This document shows, piece by piece, positions 1 to 5,590 of a DNA stretch of 6,783 nucleotides. The first letter of the stretch is position 1; the number at the start of each line of letters is the position of its first letter. Origin of the DNA: Anaerolineae bacterium (GTDB taxonomy: Bacteria; Chloroflexota; Anaerolineae; 4572-78; NAK82); the NCBI GenBank assembly GCA_030598425.1, contig JAUVPY010000143.1, forward strand, positions 1 to 6,783, written 5' to 3'. The notes below the pieces were generated by a model. The model saw only the letters and a program-made list of their open reading frames with translations. It did not search any database and was not told where the DNA came from. The translations under genes and the position numbers were made by a program.

Positions 1-363
1 GACCCCCCATCCGGTTCACCACCCGGTTCAGTGGCTAACCTGGCTATGCTGCGGCTGGCGCTCGTCCCCCCGGCGGCTTACCTGCTGCTGACGACGACCG
101 TGCATCCCTGGTACGTCACGCTACTGATCCCTTTACTACCCTTCCTTCTCCCCAAACGAGGAGAAGCGACCCATAGTGGTCGCTTCCTGTGGCCCTGGAT
201 CTATTTCTCGATCGCCGTAGCGTTTTCCTACTCCACCTATTGGGACCCGGATAACCTGCGGGAGTACAAGCTTGTCCGCCAGGTGGAATACCTCCCTCTC
301 TACGCCCTGCTCATTTGGGCCGCGTTGCCCGTCATCTACGAGAGCGTGATCCGTGACGCGTGA
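1..363 (+). CDS. C-terminal part of a multi-pass membrane protein, probably a GT-C (GT87-like) glycosyltransferase; 5' end outside the window
   Basis: The frame is open from base 1 and ends at TGA 361-363, leaving 120 visible residues. I treat it as a fragment. A GTG at 31 is possible but has no Shine-Dalgarno sequence, and the protein is all transmembrane segments from there on. It shows about three hydrophobic helices, at visible residues 16-36, 38-54 and 68-80, plus a last one near 99-113. A 'TVHPWYVT' motif sits between the first two. His-Pro-Trp-Tyr at a membrane boundary followed by a Leu/Pro-rich helix is typical of the C-terminal half of polyprenyl-phosphate-dependent mannosyltransferases of the GT-C fold, which transfer sugars outside the membrane. 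That assignment is by motif only. The last six codons (SVIRDA) and the stop are built from units of the 7-bp array starting at 345, so the native C-terminus may have been replaced or extended by it. Confidence 0.6.
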   Translation, partial: DPPSGSPPGSVANLAMLRLALVPPAAYLLLTTTVHPWYVTLLIPLLPFLLPKRGEATHSGRFLWPWIYFSIAVAFSYSTYWDPDNLREYKLVRQVEYLPLYALLIWAALPVIYESVIRDA

Positions 364-421
364 TCCGTGATTCGTGATGCGTGAAACGTAATCTGAATCA
401 CGGATCACGGATCACGTAATC
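345..421. repeat. Heptad dyad array 1 (11 x 7 bp)
   Basis: Eleven consecutive 7-bp units run in perfect phase. The first seven are of the form CGTGANN or CGTAATC (345-393). The last four are mostly their reverse complement, such as CGGATCA (394-421). The two halves therefore pair: 360-373 (GTGATCCGTGATTC) is an exact inverted match to 395-408. The stem extends outward to 352/416 with two mismatches and leaves a 21-nt loop. The array starts inside the preceding membrane protein gene and provides its stop codon. As RNA it would be a long 3' hairpin, but no U-run follows, so it is not a standard intrinsic terminator. A 17-bp segment (352-368) recurs exactly in array 2 at 869-885. Confidence 0.9.
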
Positions 422-488
422 CGCCTACGGAAGTCAACTTACAGGCCTGATGTATACGCCCCCTCCTGTAGCAAACATAGTTAATCAC

Positions 489-725
489 CTAGGCGGCAAC
501 AGGGAAAACGTCTTCGTGCGCCAGTACGTGGGCGGCGTATGCCAAAGCAGCGCGGATATCATCAGGCTGCAGGCGCGGATACTCCTGTAGGATCTCACTT
601 TCCGAAATGCCCTGGGCCAGCATACGTACGATGAGCTCTACCGGAATACGTGTCCCCTGAATGACCGGCTTGCCCACCATCACCTCAGTGTTAATGCTGA
701 TACGCCGTATAAGCTGCTCGTTCAT
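489..725 (-). CDS. DUF433 family protein (VapB-like antitoxin), orphan
   Basis: This 78-residue protein has the DUF433 signature: 'GKPVIQGTRIPV' at residues 18-29, then 'LIVRMLAQGIS..EIL..YP.L...DI.AAL.YA' across 31-64. This is a small winged-helix-like fold usually found as the antitoxin partner of a DUF5615 PIN-like toxin. Start choice: ATG at 723-725 has an AGAGGTG-type ribosome site six bases upstream and lies about 44 nt below a strong promoter. A longer frame starting at 767 would begin at the predicted transcription start, so I reject it. Family length (about 75 residues) fits. DUF5615 toxins normally follow directly or overlap; here the next 125 bp hold only a short spacer and array 1, and the next gene is convergent. 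It is either an orphan or has lost its toxin. Its role as an antitoxin or DNA-binding protein is inferred from the family. Confidence 0.88.
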   Translation of the reverse strand: MNEQLIRRISINTEVMVGKPVIQGTRIPVELIVRMLAQGISESEILQEYPRLQPDDIRAALAYAAHVLAHEDVFPVAA

Positions 726-775
726 CGATGGCACCTCTACCCTTCTCAGAGACATAAGATCAAACAACTGGCTGA

Positions 776-804
776 AGTATAGAAGACAGGTGGACGACTG
801 TCAA
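776..804 (-). promoter_or_regulatory. Sigma70-type promoter of the DUF433 gene
   Basis: On the minus strand, TTGACA (799-804) is a perfect -35 box. It is followed after exactly 17 bp by TATACT (776-781), 5 of 6 matches to the -10 consensus. Initiation is expected near 769, giving a leader of about 44 nt to the ATG at 725. An 8-bp inverted repeat (791-798 TGGACGAC, 834-841 GTCGTCCA) overlaps the spacer and could be an operator half-site pair, but its 35-bp separation makes chance possible. Confidence 0.75.
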
Positions 805-847
805 GCTAACTGCTGACCTGGGCTGCGTGGCCGGTCGTCCATGAGAG

Positions 848-946
848 CGTAAAACGTAAGGCGTAATCCGTGACGCGTGATCCGTAATCCGTGCTGCGAT
901 ACACGAAGTCACGAATTACGTGTCACGCATCACGTTTCACGCCACC
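848..946. repeat. Heptad dyad array 2 (about 14 x 7 bp)
   Basis: Seven in-phase CGTRANN-type heptads run from 848 to 896. After a short centre containing one 8-bp unit (904-911), the reverse-complement forms CGAATTA, CGTGTCA, CGCATCA and CGTTTCA (912-939) follow, and the array ends with 940-946. The arms pair unit by unit with one or two mismatches per heptad, so this is an imperfect inverted repeat of about 90 bp. It abuts the stop codon of the transporter gene (947-949) and lies upstream of the DUF433 promoter. It shares the exact 17-mer beginning CGTGACGCGTG with array 1. Confidence 0.88.
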
Positions 947-1972
947 CTACTTAGCCCCAACCCCGTACAACTTAATCCGCCGGGGTCGCATAAAGCGCAG
1001 GTAGTTGCCGAACCAGGCGCCCAGGAATATGAACAGCGTGGCTGTCAGGCTGCTGAAGGCCAGAGTCGGCACGCCGGTAAAGGTGTGCCCGATGTTGCAG
1101 CCCCCGGCCAGGGTGGCGCTGATGCCCATCACCAGGCCGGCCGTCCCCATACGCAGCGTGCTGGGTACGTCCGGCACCTGCCAGCGCAACTGCTTGGTCC
1201 GCCAGGCGGCGATAAAGGCCCCAACCGGCAGGGCCAGCACCATAAAGCTCCCCCAGTTGAGAACCTGGGGGCCCTCGAAAAGCGCCAGGACGAAGGGACC
1301 GGTAGCACCGACGATCCCCACGCCATAGTGCCAGCCGGTCGGCCAGGCGACCACCCAGGCGATGGCCCCGATGAGACCCAGGATCAGCCCGGCCCGGCGC
1401 CAATCCCATCCCCCCAGGTAGGAGCCGGGCCGTCCGCGCGCCAGCCACCAACCTGCCACCAGGACGATGGGCAGGATGAGGAGCCAGGGGTTGATCCCCA
1501 GGGCGTTGGGCAGCGTGGGCTGGGCACCGCTATCCAAGGTGATTTGCGGCCCTTGGAGCCACTCACGGAATCCACGCAAGAAGCCGAAGCTGGTGATGGC
1601 TTCTCCCACAGCGAAGCCGACGAGCGTCACCAATGCACCCATATTGCCATTGCCCACCCGGTACCAGACGGTGCTGGAACAGCCTTCGGCATAGACCATG
1701 GCGATCCCAAACACGAAACCGCCGACCATGGCCGCCAGCCAGAAGAAGGGAACGACGTTGAGACTCACGCCACCCACGCCAAAACCGAAAATGAGCGCCA
1801 GGCCCACCATCTGGACCAGGATGGCCAGGAGGATGGCTCGCAGCAATGGCGTTTTGCGTCGCAACAGCGCCTCGCGATAGGCGCTGTTGAAGCAAAGATT
1901 GGTGCGCTGCATGGCATAGCCCAGCGGTACGCCGATGACGGTACCCAACAAAGCAACTTGAAGCAAGGTCAT
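947..1972 (-). CDS. YeeE/YedE (TsuA-type) sulfur/thiosulfate transporter
   Basis: This 341-residue polytopic inner-membrane protein has about nine or more hydrophobic helices in two related halves. The family is the sulfur-transport family (Pfam Sulf_transp, YeeE/YedE), whose structurally known member TsuA imports thiosulfate by relaying it between cysteines. The three family cysteines are present in their usual contexts: C27 in 'QRTNLCFNSA', C98 in 'YAEGCSS' and C292 in 'LAGGCNIGHT'. Their spacing matches TsuA closely. Length is normal. Start choice: ATG 1970-1972 has GGAGG (1980-1984) seven bases upstream; a TTG-initiated extension to 2011 has no ribosome site and overlaps the predicted -10 box. 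The TusA-like partner (TsuB) often encoded beside this family is absent on both sides. It probably supplies reduced sulfur for cysteine or sulfur-relay pathways; thiosulfate as substrate is inferred from the cysteines. Confidence 0.9.
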   Translation of the reverse strand: MTLLQVALLGTVIGVPLGYAMQRTNLCFNSAYREALLRRKTPLLRAILLAILVQMVGLALIFGFGVGGVSLNVVPFFWLAAMVGGFVFGIAMVYAEGCSSTVWYRVGNGNMGALVTLVGFAVGEAITSFGFLRGFREWLQGPQITLDSGAQPTLPNALGINPWLLILPIVLVAGWWLARGRPGSYLGGWDWRRAGLILGLIGAIAWVVAWPTGWHYGVGIVGATGPFVLALFEGPQVLNWGSFMVLALPVGAFIAAWRTKQLRWQVPDVPSTLRMGTAGLVMGISATLAGGCNIGHTFTGVPTLAFSSLTATLFIFLGAWFGNYLRFMRPRRIKLYGVGAK

Positions 1973-1994
1973 TCGACAGCCTCCGATGAGTGTC

Positions 1995-2023
1995 ACTATA
2001 CCTTGTTTCAACCACTTTTACAA
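1995..2023 (-). promoter_or_regulatory. Candidate promoter of the YeeE/YedE gene
   Basis: On the minus strand, TTGTAA (2018-2023) lies exactly 17 bp from TATAGT (1995-2000), with 4/6 and 5/6 consensus matches. Initiation near 1988 would leave a short leader of about 16 nt that still contains the GGAGG ribosome site. A terminator for the upstream peptidase lies just beyond, so the transporter needs its own promoter. Confidence 0.5.
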
Positions 2024-2026
2024 ACA

Positions 2027-2076
2027 CAACTTCCCGGAAGCGCGGCATTCTAAGCCGTTGTGCTTCCGGGAAGTTG
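2027..2076. repeat. Hairpin 1 with TTCCCGGAAGC core
   Basis: The 15-bp arms are perfect inverted repeats: CAACTTCCCGGAAGC at 2027-2041 and its complement at 2062-2076, with a 20-nt loop containing a further CGGC/GCCG pair (2043-2046, 2054-2057). The core is identical to that of the terminator hairpin at 2090-2118. On the minus strand it is followed only by a weak T-rich stretch, so it may be a backup terminator or a duplicated element. It lies just upstream of the candidate transporter promoter. Confidence 0.8.
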
Positions 2077-2082
2077 CTAGAG

Positions 2083-2118
2083 AAAAAAATTTCCCGGAAG
2101 CTCTGAGCTTCCGGGAAA
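2083..2118 (-). terminator. Intrinsic terminator of the S41 peptidase gene
   Basis: Read on the minus strand, this is a perfect 14-bp dyad (arms 2105-2118 and 2090-2103, centre 2104). The stem is GC-rich around TTCCCGGAAGCTC, and it is followed at once by seven T residues (complement of 2083-2089). It begins nine bases after the peptidase stop codon. All three marks of a Rho-independent terminator are present. Confidence 0.92.
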
Positions 2119-2127
2119 ATCTTCGCG

Positions 2128-3390
2128 CTAGGGCAGAGCTTCGAGTAACTCGAGTGCTTTCAAGAGCTGGGCATCCTCACTCGCCAAAAGCTCTTCTACG
2201 GTCAATGACTCAACGACGCTTGGAATGAGCAACCGGACGCCGATGGGCAGCTCAACTTCAACGTCAGGCTTTATGCCCTGCTTGCGGATCAGGCGGCCAT
2301 CGGCGGTTAGCCACTGGCTGGTGCCCAACATCAAGGTGGAGCCATCGTCGAGCCTGAAGGGTTGCAGAACCGTCCCGGTGCCAAAGGTGGTTTCACCCAC
2401 CACGATGGCCCGCTCGTGGTCCTGCAAGGCGCCGGCGAAAATCTCCGACGAACTGGCCGAGCCCCGGTTGATCAGCACCACCACGGGAATTTCGGTGGCG
2501 ACACCACCCTCTCTAACCTGAAAGACCTGGCGATTGCCATCGGCATCCTCTTGCTGCAATACGTTGCCATCGGTCAGGAATTGGCTGGTGACGTTGATGG
2601 CCTGCCGCAGCAACCCACCCGGATTGTTGCGCACGTCCACAATCAGGCTGGTCGCTCCAGCCGCCTCTGCCTCACGGATGGCGGCGGTCAACTCGTCGGT
2701 GGCGTCGGCGCTGAATTGGCTCAGGCGGATCAAGGCTACGTCCGTGCCCGGCAACACAGCCCACGTGGCATTCGGCGAGTCGATCTCACCGCGCACTATG
2801 GTGATCTCATAACTCACGCCTTCGTCAGGCCGTACCACGGTCAACTCAACTTCTGTGCCTGGTTCCCCCCGAATGTTCTCGACTATGTCGCCCAGAGGCC
2901 AGGAGGTGACATCCACATCGTCGACCTCGATGATGATATCGCCCGCTTTGATGCCTGCCTCTTCGGCGGGGGAACCATCAAAGGGTGCGACGATGACGGG
3001 CAGCCCATCCTCCACACCGACCTGGGCCCCGATGCCGCTGAATTTACCAGAGATGCCTGTCCGGTGGCGGGCCACCTCCTCAGGGGTCAGGAAGGTGGTG
3101 TGTCCCTCATCCCCCAAGGCCTCTACCATACCTCGGATCGCCCCATAGGTAAGACGGGTGGCGTCCAGAGCGTCTCGATCAACGAAATGGCTATGGACGA
3201 CGTTCCAGGCTTGCCAGAACGTGTCAAACTCGGCGGGCTGGTCGGCCGCCCGGACTACGCCCGGCTGAAACAGCAGCCCAGAACCACCCAGCGCCACACC
3301 GACGCCAAAAGCGGTCGAGGTAAACAGGAAAATGACTAAAGCAAAAACAACGATTTTGATAAGTAATTTCACAGCGCTATCCCTCGTCAT
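2128..3390 (-). CDS. S41 family C-terminal processing peptidase (CtpA/Prc-like), variant active site
   Basis: This 420-residue protein has an N-terminal membrane anchor or uncleaved signal (hydrophobic 9-36), which places the rest outside the cytoplasmic membrane. It then has an S41 helical region (about 55-110), a PDZ domain (about 113-200, 'GIGAQVGVEDG...SPAEEAGIKAGDIIIEVDD') and the S41 protease core (about 215-390, 'LIVDVRNNPGG', 'GSASSSEIFAGALQD', 'GIKPD'). Such enzymes trim or degrade envelope proteins from the C-terminus with a Ser-Lys dyad. Aligned to Prc (S430, D441, K455) and plant D1 protease (Ser-Lys spacing 25), the nucleophile is S313 and the following Asp is D324. The Lys position 25 residues after the Ser is T338 ('TTFGTGTV', codon ACC) instead of the usual 'GKG'. 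Activity is therefore uncertain. The start at ATG 3388-3390 has a weak AAGG site. Length is normal, and the gene is monocistronic with its own terminator. Confidence 0.93.
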   Translation of the reverse strand: MTRDSAVKLLIKIVVFALVIFLFTSTAFGVGVALGGSGLLFQPGVVRAADQPAEFDTFWQAWNVVHSHFVDRDALDATRLTYGAIRGMVEALGDEGHTTFLTPEEVARHRTGISGKFSGIGAQVGVEDGLPVIVAPFDGSPAEEAGIKAGDIIIEVDDVDVTSWPLGDIVENIRGEPGTEVELTVVRPDEGVSYEITIVRGEIDSPNATWAVLPGTDVALIRLSQFSADATDELTAAIREAEAAGATSLIVDVRNNPGGLLRQAINVTSQFLTDGNVLQQEDADGNRQVFQVREGGVATEIPVVVLINRGSASSSEIFAGALQDHERAIVVGETTFGTGTVLQPFRLDDGSTLMLGTSQWLTADGRLIRKQGIKPDVEVELPIGVRLLIPSVVESLTVEELLASEDAQLLKALELLEALP

Positions 3391-3562
3391 ATACCATGCC
3401 TTTTGATCGCATCATTCACTTGTTCTGACGATTGGCCAGGAGGCATTCTTACCTGCTGGCGCATTTGTAAACTTAGACCATAATCATCTACAATGGATAC
3501 TATATTGGCTTATGCTTATGCGTGCAAATAACCAATCTACCCAAATGATCGGAGCAGATTAG
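3391..3562. other. Divergent intergenic region
   Basis: These 172 bp separate the start of the minus-strand peptidase from that of the plus-strand radical SAM gene, so promoters in both directions must lie here. A plus-strand candidate is annotated separately. I found no convincing -35/-10 pair for the peptidase. The DNA near 3465-3530 is clearly more AT-rich than its surroundings. No hairpin or array like those elsewhere in the window is present. Confidence 0.6.
3465..3494 (+). promoter_or_regulatory. Candidate promoter of the radical SAM gene
   Basis: TTGTAA (3465-3470) and TACAAT (3489-3494) are spaced 18 bp apart in an AT-rich stretch, matching consensus at 4/6 and 5/6. Initiation near 3501 would give a leader of about 60 nt. 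The ribosome site GGAG (3551-3554) is eight bases before the ATG. This is plausible but not unique in an AT-rich region. Confidence 0.35.
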
Positions 3563-4465
3563 ATGACAACCGACGTTTTGTTGGCTAACCCTTTGTTTCT
3601 TAACCAGAACGAGGCCGAACGCGAATTGATGACGCCCTATTTCCCGCTGGGCCTGCTGTATCTGGCCTCGTATCTGCGCGAACGCGATTTCAGCGTCGAG
3701 GTCTTCGACGGGACCTTCGCCGAGGACGAGACGACTTTCCTCGAAGCGCTGGAACAGCATCGCCCCCGTGTGGTGGGGCTGACGGCATTACAGCCCACGC
3801 GCGAGGCGGCGCTCTCCCTGGCACGGACGGCGCACGCGTTTGGCGCTACGGTCGTCGTGGGCGGACCCGACCCCACCCACTACCCGGAGACGTACCTGGC
3901 CGACTCCGCGGTGGACGTGGTGGTTCACCACGAAGGCGAAGAGACGTTGGTCGAAATCCTCAGCCTCCTGCACCAGGATAACGGCGCCGAGCCAGATCTG
4001 AGCATCATACGCGGGCTGGCCTTTCGCGATGGGGATGGCGAAGTCGCCATCACCCCACCCCGGCCCTTCATCACCGACCTGGACAGCCTGCCGTCCCCCG
4101 CCCGCGACTTGATCGACACGGACAAATACCTGGAGGTCTGGCGGGACGAGAACGGCTACGCCTCCCTCGCACTCTCGGTGGCGCGCGGCTGCCCCTACGG
4201 CTGCGAGTGGTGCCAGGACGCCGTACACGGGCAGGAGCTCCGGCTGCGGTCGCCGGAGAGCGTGGCGGCCGAGGTGAAGGCCCTGAAAGAGGCGTACCAG
4301 ATCGACCGGCTGCGGGTGGTGGATGACGTGGACGGTCTCGACCGCGAATGGCTGGAGGCGTGGGCCGAGGCCGCCGAAGCCCAAGACGGGGTGATCCCCT
4401 TTGAGGCGCTCTACGACGTGGAGCGCAAAGACGTCCCCATGCTCGACGTGCGGGATAGCTTGTGA
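3563..4465 (+). CDS. B12-binding domain radical SAM protein, short (C-terminal half of the barrel missing)
   Basis: This 300-residue protein starts at ATG 3563 with GGAG eight bases upstream. Residues 1-135 form a cobalamin-binding Rossmann-like domain: 'VLLANPLF', 'FPLGLLYLASYLRE', 'VVGLTALQPT', 'GATVVVGGPDPTHYPE', 'VVVHHEGEETLVEIL'. Residues 165-190 are the usual linker ('PPRPFITDLDSLPSPARDLID'). The radical SAM cluster motif CX3CX2C follows at C210, C214 and C217 ('RGCPYGCEWC'). Full-length members, which do methylations or carbon-skeleton chemistry with an Fe4S4 cluster and SAM, usually need about 200 or more residues after this motif. Here only 83 remain, so the later barrel strands and SAM-contacting motifs are missing. 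Reading through the TGA adds 20 codons to TAA 4526-4528, immediately before array 3. It may be a degraded gene, a natural short form, or one truncated by array growth. Substrate unknown. Confidence 0.85.
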   Translation: MTTDVLLANPLFLNQNEAERELMTPYFPLGLLYLASYLRERDFSVEVFDGTFAEDETTFLEALEQHRPRVVGLTALQPTREAALSLARTAHAFGATVVVGGPDPTHYPETYLADSAVDVVVHHEGEETLVEILSLLHQDNGAEPDLSIIRGLAFRDGDGEVAITPPRPFITDLDSLPSPARDLIDTDKYLEVWRDENGYASLALSVARGCPYGCEWCQDAVHGQELRLRSPESVAAEVKALKEAYQIDRLRVVDDVDGLDREWLEAWAEAAEAQDGVIPFEALYDVERKDVPMLDVRDSL

Positions 4466-4527
4466 AAGCGGCGCAACGTTTATCTGCCTACCGTGAGTGG
4501 GCATCTGCATGCACCGCCGGAGGAGTA

Positions 4528-4678
4528 AGCGTCGTAGCGTCACAGCGTCTTGGCAACATAGCGGTCAGCCGATAGCAACGATGTGGTGCCAACCAAAAGA
4601 CGCCAGAGCGCCAGAACGATGTGACGCTACGCCGCTGAGACGCTACGCCGCTGAGACGCTACCACGCTAGGACGCTAG
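4528..4678. repeat. Octad dyad array 3 (8-bp period)
   Basis: On the left, AGCGTCGT, AGCGTCAC and AGCGTCTT (4528-4551) form an in-phase 8-bp series. On the right, ten in-phase octads run from 4598 to 4677, five of them ending in GACGCTA or CACGCTA. Within these, a 16-bp unit (GACGCTACGCCGCTGA) is repeated exactly at 4623-4638 and 4639-4654, then diverges. The right units are reverse complements of the left: 4530-4544 pairs with 4620-4634 with one mismatch, and 4545-4551 with 4597-4603. The element fills nearly all of the gap between two genes and runs to two bases before the methyltransferase ATG, supplying its AGGA ribosome site (4669-4672). Confidence 0.87.
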
Positions 4679-4679
4679 T

Positions 4680-5411
4680 ATGACACGACCGAATTTCTTT
4701 AGCGACGGCTCTCCTTTTCTGAAACACCCGCTGCTTACGCCGGAACGGACGGTGGGCGAGATTGATTTTGTCCTGGCCCAGCTTGACCTGCCGCCTGGCG
4801 CCCGGGTGCTGGACGTGGGCTGCGGGGCGGGCCGGCACAGCATCGAGCTGGCGCGGCGTGGCTACCGGGTGGTGGGGATCGATCCGGCGCCGGCCATGAT
4901 CGAGGCCGCGCGCGCCGCGGCCGCGGAGGCGGGTGTCGCGCCCGATTTCCGCCAGGCGAGCGGCGAGACGTTCGTGGCCGACGAGGAGTTTGATGCGGCC
5001 ATCTGCCTGTTCACAACACTGGGGCAGATCTCTGAGGAGGGCGACAACAGCCGGCTGGTGGAGCGGGTGTACGCCGCTCTGCGTCCGGGTGGCTTCTTCG
5101 TGGTCGAGGTGCCGCGGCGCGACCCGACCGTCAAGAACCTCAAGCCGACGGATCGCTTTGAGGGGCCGGAGCGCTACACCGACGTCGCCCGTCGCTACCA
5201 CGCGGAGGATAGCTCGGTCACCGAGGTATTTGACGTGGTGTCCCCCCAAGAGACACGACGTTTTGTGCTTCGGTATCGCCTCTACAGCCGTGAAGAACTG
5301 GTCGCCTTGCTACAGGAGGCCGGTTTCACCGTCTTGGCTGCCTACGGCGACTACGAGGGGACCCCGCTCAGCCCGGAGAGCCCCACAATGCTGGTGATCG
5401 CACGCAGATAG
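4680..5411 (+). CDS. Class I SAM-dependent methyltransferase
   Basis: This 243-residue cytoplasmic enzyme has a standard Rossmann-fold methyltransferase domain. Motif I 'VLDVGCGAGRHS' is at 43-54, and the acidic residue binding the SAM ribose is D68 in 'VVGIDPAP'. Motif IV-like 'FDAAICLFTTLG' is at 104-115, and 'LRPGGFFVVEVPR' is at 134-146. A C-terminal segment follows with 'YRLYSREELVALLQEAGF' (199-216) and 'YGDYEG' (222-227). It belongs to the Methyltransf_11/25 type; the acceptor substrate cannot be read from the sequence. The start at ATG 4680 has AGGA seven bases upstream, inside the last units of array 3, so translation signals depend on the repeat. It lies 214 bp after the radical SAM gene on the same strand. 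They could share a transcript, since no separate promoter is evident. No clear terminator follows the TAG. Confidence 0.9.
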   Translation: MTRPNFFSDGSPFLKHPLLTPERTVGEIDFVLAQLDLPPGARVLDVGCGAGRHSIELARRGYRVVGIDPAPAMIEAARAAAAEAGVAPDFRQASGETFVADEEFDAAICLFTTLGQISEEGDNSRLVERVYAALRPGGFFVVEVPRRDPTVKNLKPTDRFEGPERYTDVARRYHAEDSSVTEVFDVVSPQETRRFVLRYRLYSREELVALLQEAGFTVLAAYGDYEGTPLSPESPTMLVIARR

Positions 5412-5481
5412 TGCGGATTCCCATCCAGCAGGAGCAGCCTACGATCCGCTGGCGGTGCACGAACGATCTGTTGCTAGAGGC

Positions 5482-5554
5482 TGTCATCCTGACCGACGCA
5501 GGAGGGAACGCGAAGCGTCCCGTTCCCGGCCCCTAAGACGAGATCCTTCGCTCG
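5482..5554 (+). repeat. REP-like repeat, copy 1 (diverged, with insert)
   Basis: It begins TGTCATCCTGAC (5482-5493) and ends with CGAGATCCTTCGCTCG (5539-5554). These are the two halves of the repeat seen at 5591-5688, here separated by an unrelated GC-rich hairpin (GGGAACG 5504-5510 with CGTTCCC 5521-5527). It is probably an old or rearranged copy. Confidence 0.6.
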
Positions 5555-5590
5555 TACCTCGCTACTAAGAAACAAAGGCGTGTGGCAAAA

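Noticed and set aside
726..767. Longer N-terminus for the DUF433 protein
   Set aside because: The predicted transcription start is near 769, which leaves no leader, and the internal ATG has the better ribosome site and matches family length.
345..946. Short repeats as a possible CRISPR array
   Set aside because: Units are 7 bp, contiguous and diverged, with no spacers of constant length and no cas genes.
920..2053. Long plus-strand open frame (377 codons) antisense to the transporter
   Set aside because: It is rich in Gln, His, Pro and Gly with no recognisable domain, while the minus strand encodes a clear YeeE/YedE protein with family cysteines, ribosome site and promoter.
2362..3339. Plus-strand open frame (325 codons) antisense to the S41 peptidase
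   Set aside because: It is a shadow of a GC-rich gene; the opposite strand carries all S41 and PDZ motifs and a terminator in the matching direction.
4463..4465. TGA in the radical SAM gene as a selenocysteine codon
   Set aside because: The extension is only 20 codons and does not restore the barrel. The hairpin that follows belongs to the repeat array and is too far away to be a typical bacterial SECIS placed directly after the codon.
3788..4543. Minus-strand open frame (251 codons) opposite the radical SAM gene
   Set aside because: It has no domain-like pattern, and the plus strand shows the B12-binding and CX3CX2C motifs.
4462..4575. GTG-initiated 37-codon frame overlapping the radical SAM stop
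   Set aside because: It has no ribosome site or recognisable motif, and its second half is translated repeat array.
4659..5249. Minus-strand open frame (196 codons) opposite the methyltransferase
   Set aside because: It is Arg/His-rich with no motif; the plus strand encodes a complete SAM-binding fold.
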